Assembly (NCBI RefSeq): GCF_017641085.1
Contig: NZ_JAEPPI010000003.1
Coordinates: 372,001-436,000 of the forward strand
DNA from: Gracilimonas sp.
GTDB taxonomy: Bacteria; Bacteroidota; Rhodothermia; Balneolales; Balneolaceae
Direction of reading: 5' to 3'
Length of the DNA: 64,000 nt
This document shows, one piece after another, positions 60,044-64,000 of the stretch. Each line of letters begins with the position of its first letter. The stretch's first letter is position 1. The translations under genes were made by a program, and so were the position numbers. Under the pieces are notes generated by a model. It saw only the letters and a list, made by a program, of their open reading frames with translations. It did no database searches and was not told the DNA's origin.

Positions 60044-61372
60044 TTAGTCCATGATTTTGCGGAGGAAAGCCGGCTGGTCGGTGTCATCCTTGCGGATGCG
60101 TTCCGTGCGGCTCTGGAATGGCGCGATGTTATCCTGCGCCTCACTTTTTTGCTCCTCTTCTTCAGGGACCTCAATGCTGTCTTCTTGCTTGCGCACGTTT
60201 AAATCGCGGCGCAGGTAAGACGGAGTGTCTAATTTTTTAAGGTTGTTTTCACCCTTGTAATAATCACCGGTACCACGCTGAAAGCGGTTAGGCACATCGG
60301 GTTTCTTGCTGCTGGTTTGCATGTTAGCCTGTGCATTTTCAGCTGCTTTGTTCAGCGAGCCTTTATCATTGCCGGCTACTTTAGCAGTGGTTCGGTCTTC
60401 GGCTAGATCAAAACCGGTGGCAATAACGGTCACACGGATGTCTTCGCCAAAGTTCTCATCCAGTACCGTACCCAGGATGATTTCGGCATTTTCACCGGCT
60501 TCATCATGGATGATGTTGGTAGCCGTGGTGGTTTCGCGCATTCCAAGGTTGGAACCGGCGGAAATATTCACCAACACGTTGCGGGCTCCGCGAATGCTTA
60601 CTCCGTCCAACAGCGGAGAGTTAATAGCAGCACGAGCGGCTTTCTCGGCACGGTCGGCACCTTCAGCTGTTGCTGATCCCATAATGGCAGCTCCACCGTC
60701 GCTCATGGTTGTGCGAACGTCGGCAAAGTCAAGGTTAATCAGACCCGGCATCAGGATAAGATCACTGATACCCCGCGTTGCGTTGTAGAGAACCTCATTT
60801 GCCATTGCGAATGCATCCATAAGAGATGTGTTTTCGTCGGCGATATCGAGTAGTCGCTCATTCGGAATCACTATTACCGTATCGCAATTTTTCTTCAGTT
60901 CGGTGATGCCTTCCAAGGCATATTTTTTCCGAACTTTACCCTCACATTCAAAAGGGGTGGTTACAATACCCACGGTAAGTATGCCACGGCGCTTGGCGAT
61001 TCCGGCAACCACGGGAGCTCCCCCGGTTCCGGTTCCACCGCCCATTCCGGCCGTTACAAATACCATGTCGGCATTTTCGATAGATTCTTCGATTTCATGG
61101 CGGTTTTCTTCTACCGCTTCACGTCCGATTTCGGGACGTGCTCCGGCTCCAAGCCCATTGGTAAGTGCCGAGCCTACCTGAACCTTGATATCTGCCATGC
61201 TGTTCTTCAGGGCCTGTGCGTCGGTGTTCAGAGCGATATACTCCACACTTTCAAGGCCCATGTTTATCATATTGTTTATGGCGTTACCGCCACCGCCGCC
61301 AACGCCGATCACTTTGATCTTGGCGTTTTCCTGGCTCTGTTCGTCAAAAAAGAAACGTGAATTGTTAGCCAT
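60044..61372 (-). CDS. ftsZ: Cell division protein FtsZ
   Basis: This 442-residue tubulin-like GTPase forms the division ring. The GTP-binding loop is GGGTGTGGAPV, the N-terminal IKVIGVGGGGGNAI and NTDAQAL blocks are intact, and the T7 loop with catalytic residues is LDFADVRTTM. The C-terminal linker (about residues 330-425) is variable and the tail ends TDQPAFLRKIMD, the conserved peptide that binds FtsA and others. It lies last in the minus-strand cluster. Confidence 0.98.
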   Translation of the reverse strand: MANNSRFFFDEQSQENAKIKVIGVGGGGGNAINNMINMGLESVEYIALNTDAQALKNSMADIKVQVGSALTNGLGAGARPEIGREAVEENRHEIEESIENADMVFVTAGMGGGTGTGGAPVVAGIAKRRGILTVGIVTTPFECEGKVRKKYALEGITELKKNCDTVIVIPNERLLDIADENTSLMDAFAMANEVLYNATRGISDLILMPGLINLDFADVRTTMSDGGAAIMGSATAEGADRAEKAARAAINSPLLDGVSIRGARNVLVNISAGSNLGMRETTTATNIIHDEAGENAEIILGTVLDENFGEDIRVTVIATGFDLAEDRTTAKVAGNDKGSLNKAAENAQANMQTSSKKPDVPNRFQRGTGDYYKGENNLKKLDTPSYLRRDLNVRKQEDSIEVPEEEEQKSEAQDNIAPFQSRTERIRKDDTDQPAFLRKIMD

Positions 61373-61446
61373 TGTTAACTCCTATTTGAGTTGTTGTATT
61401 TTACTGGATTGTTATTATTGTAGATGATTGCTGCAGGAAACGAGTC

Positions 61447-61579
61447 GTCATTGCGAGAAATGAGCTTTGCGAATGCCGAAGCAATCTCCTTGACCCACTT
61501 GGGGATTTTTTAAAGGGAGATTGCGTCGTCGCAAGGCTTTCAAGCCTAACTTTATACAGAGTTGGCTCCTCGCAATGAC
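61447..61579. repeat. Dispersed palindromic repeat, copy C
   Basis: GTCATTGCGAG at one end and CTCCTCGCAATGAC at the other, with GCAATCTCC and GGAGATTGCGTCGTCGC inside. This is the same family as copies A and B at 36155 and 36362. It fills most of the 257-base gap between ftsA and ftsZ, so both would be transcribed through it. Confidence 0.85.
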
Positions 61580-61629
61580 AATCTTTATTTACTTCTGTTT
61601 CCATAGCGCTTTGATTGCTGATTTTACTT

Positions 61630-62889
61630 CTAAAGCTCTTTGAACCAACTTTTCATGCGGTCGGTGATTTTCTGCATCACTTGTTCCACGTTGGTTCCTT
61701 TCGATGATGATGGCATCATCGTTTGATTGTTCGCAGTACCTGAACGAAGAGCGTGCATCACCAATCCTACACCGGTGGCGTAAATCGGGCTGTTTACTTC
61801 TTCCTTCAGTCCACCTGTGATACCTAATGGGATTCCCACTTTGGCATCCAGTCCTAATATTTCGTTTGCAAGGGGACATACATTCTTCACAAGCGATCCG
61901 CCGCCGGTAATAACGACGCCGGCACTCATCGAGTCAGCATATCCGCTGCGCTTAATTTCAATTCCCACGATTTCCAGGATCTCTTCCATCCGAGCCTGAA
62001 CAATCTTGGCGAGAATACTCTTTGTGATTTCCTTTGGAGGACGTCCCGCAATGCCGGGTACCGTTATGACTTCATCCTCTTCGATCAGATCAGCATAACT
62101 TTCGCCGTGCTTGCGTTTCAGGGTTTCGGCCTGATCGTCAAGCACGCTGAGCCCGAGACGAATGTCGTCGGTTACTTTTTGTCCGGCGATGGCAATTACG
62201 GCCGTATGGCGGATCGTGTTATCCTGGAAGATGGCCACGTCGGTAGTTCCTCCTCCGATATCCACCAGCACCACACCGGCTTCTTTTTCCTCTTCGTCCA
62301 ACACGGAGTAGGAGGAAGCCAGGGGTTCTAAAATGATGTCGGCAACCTGGTATCCGGCGCGTTCCACACAGCGATAAATGTTTTTGGCCGCAGATACCAG
62401 TCCGGTTATGATGTGAACTTCGGCTTCCATACGCATACCGCTCATTCCTACCGGATCACTGATTCCATCCTGCCCGTCCACTACAAACTCCTGTGGAATT
62501 ACGTGCAGAATCTGCTGGTCAGTCGGAAGCATGATGCGCTGGCAGTCTTCAAGAAGGCGCTCTACATCTTTAGCTGTAATTTCGTTGTCTTTGTTGTTGA
62601 TGGTGATTACGCCTTTGCTGCGCATACTGCGGATATGATCGCCGGCAATACCCACATTCACCGAGTTTACCTGTATACCGGAAGCCAGTTCTGCCTGGGC
62701 AATGGCATCTTTGATGGCATTTACGGTTTTATCGATGTTCACCACCACGCCACGGTTCAGGCCATCACTTTGAGCTTTGCCCACCCCGAGGATGTGAATC
62801 CGTTCTTGTTCATCGATTGAAGCTACGATTGCGCAAATTTTGGTGGTCCCGATATCGAGACCTACCATGATGTTTTCATGTTCTTCCAT
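61630..62889 (-). CDS. ftsA: Cell division protein FtsA
   Basis: This 419-residue actin-like ATPase ties FtsZ filaments to the membrane. It has the phosphate motifs VGLDIGTTKICAIV and VLVDIGGGTTDVAIF, the 1C domain between, and the amphipathic C-terminal helix (MQKITDRMKSWFKEL) that inserts in the membrane. ATG at 62889 lies inside the end of the small frame upstream. It is co-transcribed with ftsQ and ftsZ. Confidence 0.97.
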   Translation of the reverse strand: MEEHENIMVGLDIGTTKICAIVASIDEQERIHILGVGKAQSDGLNRGVVVNIDKTVNAIKDAIAQAELASGIQVNSVNVGIAGDHIRSMRSKGVITINNKDNEITAKDVERLLEDCQRIMLPTDQQILHVIPQEFVVDGQDGISDPVGMSGMRMEAEVHIITGLVSAAKNIYRCVERAGYQVADIILEPLASSYSVLDEEEKEAGVVLVDIGGGTTDVAIFQDNTIRHTAVIAIAGQKVTDDIRLGLSVLDDQAETLKRKHGESYADLIEEDEVITVPGIAGRPPKEITKSILAKIVQARMEEILEIVGIEIKRSGYADSMSAGVVITGGGSLVKNVCPLANEILGLDAKVGIPLGITGGLKEEVNSPIYATGVGLVMHALRSGTANNQTMMPSSSKGTNVEQVMQKITDRMKSWFKEL

Positions 62890-63181
62890 GACGATCCGCT
62901 GTGTTTTTGTTGATTGCTAATTTTCTTTTCTGGGTTGATGGCGAAGCCAAGTCAGAGTAAAAGTCTGAGACAGAATCTTTCTTCCGTAATCCTTTGTCCG
63001 GTTCCGTTAGCAGAGTATTCAAAAGACTCCCTGCCTGCTTTATCCGTTCCGCCCGCTCTGCTTGTTCCGTTCTTCCACCTCGTTCCGTATGCTCTGCGTC
63101 GGAACGATTAGACGATTCTTCTTTCAGCATAGAATATCCCTGAACATCGGCGAACGATATGTGATTGAAATCAAATTTCAC
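62876..63181 (-). CDS. Uncharacterised 101-residue protein between ftsQ and ftsA
   Basis: This frame starts at GTG 63181, overlaps the end of ftsQ by 11 bases and the start of ftsA by 14, which is the look of a translationally coupled gene. The protein is highly charged, with an Arg/Glu-rich middle (ERGGRTEQAERAERIKQAG), and has no membrane helix. It could be a small division factor, but nothing in it matches a known family, and the frame may be chance in a 280-base gap. Confidence 0.4.
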   Translation of the reverse strand: MKFDFNHISFADVQGYSMLKEESSNRSDAEHTERGGRTEQAERAERIKQAGSLLNTLLTEPDKGLRKKDSVSDFYSDLASPSTQKRKLAINKNTADRHGRT

Positions 63182-63899
63182 GGGTCACCACCTGATTTGT
63201 AAACCGGAGATCAACTTGTCGCATCGATTGAATGCCTTTCACCTTAATTACATCCGTATAAAAGGCTTTCCAGTTCTCCAGTTTGGTTTGAAAGTCATTT
63301 CGGCCAAACAGCAGCTTCACTCCATTTTCATGACTTAAAGCTACCACGCCGTCGGTTTCATCATATACCACTTCGCTGATGGTAGTCCATCCAAAGCCAT
63401 CTATTTTGGCTCGCATCAAAAAATCTCGTACCTGTGCAAAGTCTTCTGTCTTGATTGTATCACCAGATGTTGTGCTGTATCCATACAAAAGCGGAACATC
63501 CTGCGTTTTTCCATCCAGTATGGGTAAACGTACGCCCTCGGCATCCACATACATTCGGTCGGATCCATTCACCAATAGGGCAATGGGCTGTCGTTCTGCT
63601 ACAGTGAGCCGCAAATCACCGCTTGGTTCGATATAGGGTTTCACCGATCGTACGTAATCCAATTTTTCTACCCGCTGAACAACTACATCCAGGTTCAAAC
63701 TGTCCGGCTTAATGCCCATTGGAATATCCGCAGCTTGCTTCACCTGCTCATAGCCGGTGTAGTACAAGCTGTTTACCTGCACATCCTGCACGGTCACATT
63801 CCTGTTCCAGTAGAGCGCAGCAAGCACAGCAATTCCCGTTACCATCAATACGGTGGTAATCCAGGGGAGCAGGCTTTTATTTGATCCTTGGTTGCTCAA
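63171..63899 (-). CDS. ftsQ: Cell division protein FtsQ/DivIB
   Basis: This 242-residue protein has a short cytoplasmic tail, one membrane helix (residues 11-30), a POTRA domain (VQDVQVNSLYYTGYEQVKQ to RLTVAERQPIALLVNG) and the FtsQ beta part. It links the FtsLB complex with others in the divisome. The start appears to be TTG at 63899, directly after the murC stop; the first ATG is further in. Order murC-ftsQ-ftsA-ftsZ is standard. Confidence 0.92.
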   Translation of the reverse strand: MSNQGSNKSLLPWITTVLMVTGIAVLAALYWNRNVTVQDVQVNSLYYTGYEQVKQAADIPMGIKPDSLNLDVVVQRVEKLDYVRSVKPYIEPSGDLRLTVAERQPIALLVNGSDRMYVDAEGVRLPILDGKTQDVPLLYGYSTTSGDTIKTEDFAQVRDFLMRAKIDGFGWTTISEVVYDETDGVVALSHENGVKLLFGRNDFQTKLENWKAFYTDVIKVKGIQSMRQVDLRFTNQVVTREI

Positions 63900-64000
63900 C
63901 TACTTGGCTTTTGGTTTGAATTTCCCTGATTTCAATGCTTCCACGAACTCTTCGCCAAAGCGATAAATATCTCCGGCACCCATCGTGATGATGATGTCGC
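63900..64000 (-). CDS. murC: UDP-N-acetylmuramate-L-alanine ligase, C-terminal end
   Basis: The window ends inside this gene. The visible C-terminus reads DIIITMGAGDIYRFGEEF, which is the end of MurC, the enzyme that adds L-alanine to UDP-MurNAc in peptidoglycan synthesis. The rest lies beyond 64000. The stop TAG at 63900-63902 is followed at once by the ftsQ start. Confidence 0.88.
   Translation of the reverse strand, partial: DIIITMGAGDIYRFGEEFVEALKSGKFKPKAK

Overview
The window reads as a chromosomal stretch of an aerobic member of the Bacteroidota/Balneolota group. I infer this from TAnnTTTG-type promoter elements, a CzcA protein fused to an outer-membrane factor, a DUF4105 (Lnb-like) protein, a DUF3127 protein with an SSB-like tail, and the gene order of the heme and division clusters. 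No species can be named from the sequence alone.

Positions 1 to about 36,060 look like an accessory island for metal resistance. It opens with the end of a P-II gene, an AraC regulator with a metal-binding domain, a stand-alone copy of a metal-ATPase N-terminal domain, a methyltransferase, a rhomboid protease and a SpoIIAA-like protein. A Zn/Cd-type P-type ATPase with a His-rich linker follows, then a cation exchanger, lspA, and a CmtR-like ArsR regulator with a second P-type ATPase. A copper and envelope-repair block comes next: CcmF, SHOCT, DUF411, azurin-like, TlpA-like, DsbD-like, multicopper oxidase and Lnb-like genes. A MITE-like element of 365 bp separates it from a Fur-family regulator, a secreted Cys-rich protein, a CzcA-TolC fusion, CzcB, a PII-like protein, a CDF transporter and a broken arsenite-permease gene. 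The island ends with a restriction-modification enzyme, a dyad-symmetric array of TGCTAA hexamers, a tyrosine recombinase, and the 5' half of a tRNA-Met(CAT) gene cut off just after its anticodon loop.

From about 36,100 onward the genes look like core chromosome: an aldo/keto reductase, a nucleoside deaminase, a DUF3127 protein, a nearly complete heme pathway from glutamyl-tRNA to protoporphyrinogen (hemA-C-D-E-F-B-L), a SRPBCC protein, two beta-propeller proteins, mutS2, a putative zinc-peptidase lipoprotein, a TonB-dependent receptor, a PhzF-like enzyme, a TauE/SafE permease, a glycosyltransferase, and the end of the division cluster on the minus strand (murC-ftsQ-orf-ftsA-ftsZ). Several dispersed hairpin repeats occur only in this half.

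The island's genes fit a joint scheme: cytoplasmic sensing (AraC-HMA, CmtR, Fur), inner-membrane export (two P-type ATPases, CDF, exchanger), export across the outer membrane (Czc), periplasmic copper oxidation and binding (multicopper oxidase, azurin, DUF411), and upkeep of copper-sensitive envelope processes (thiol redox, cytochrome c maturation, lipoprotein processing). The last link is an inference from gene context.
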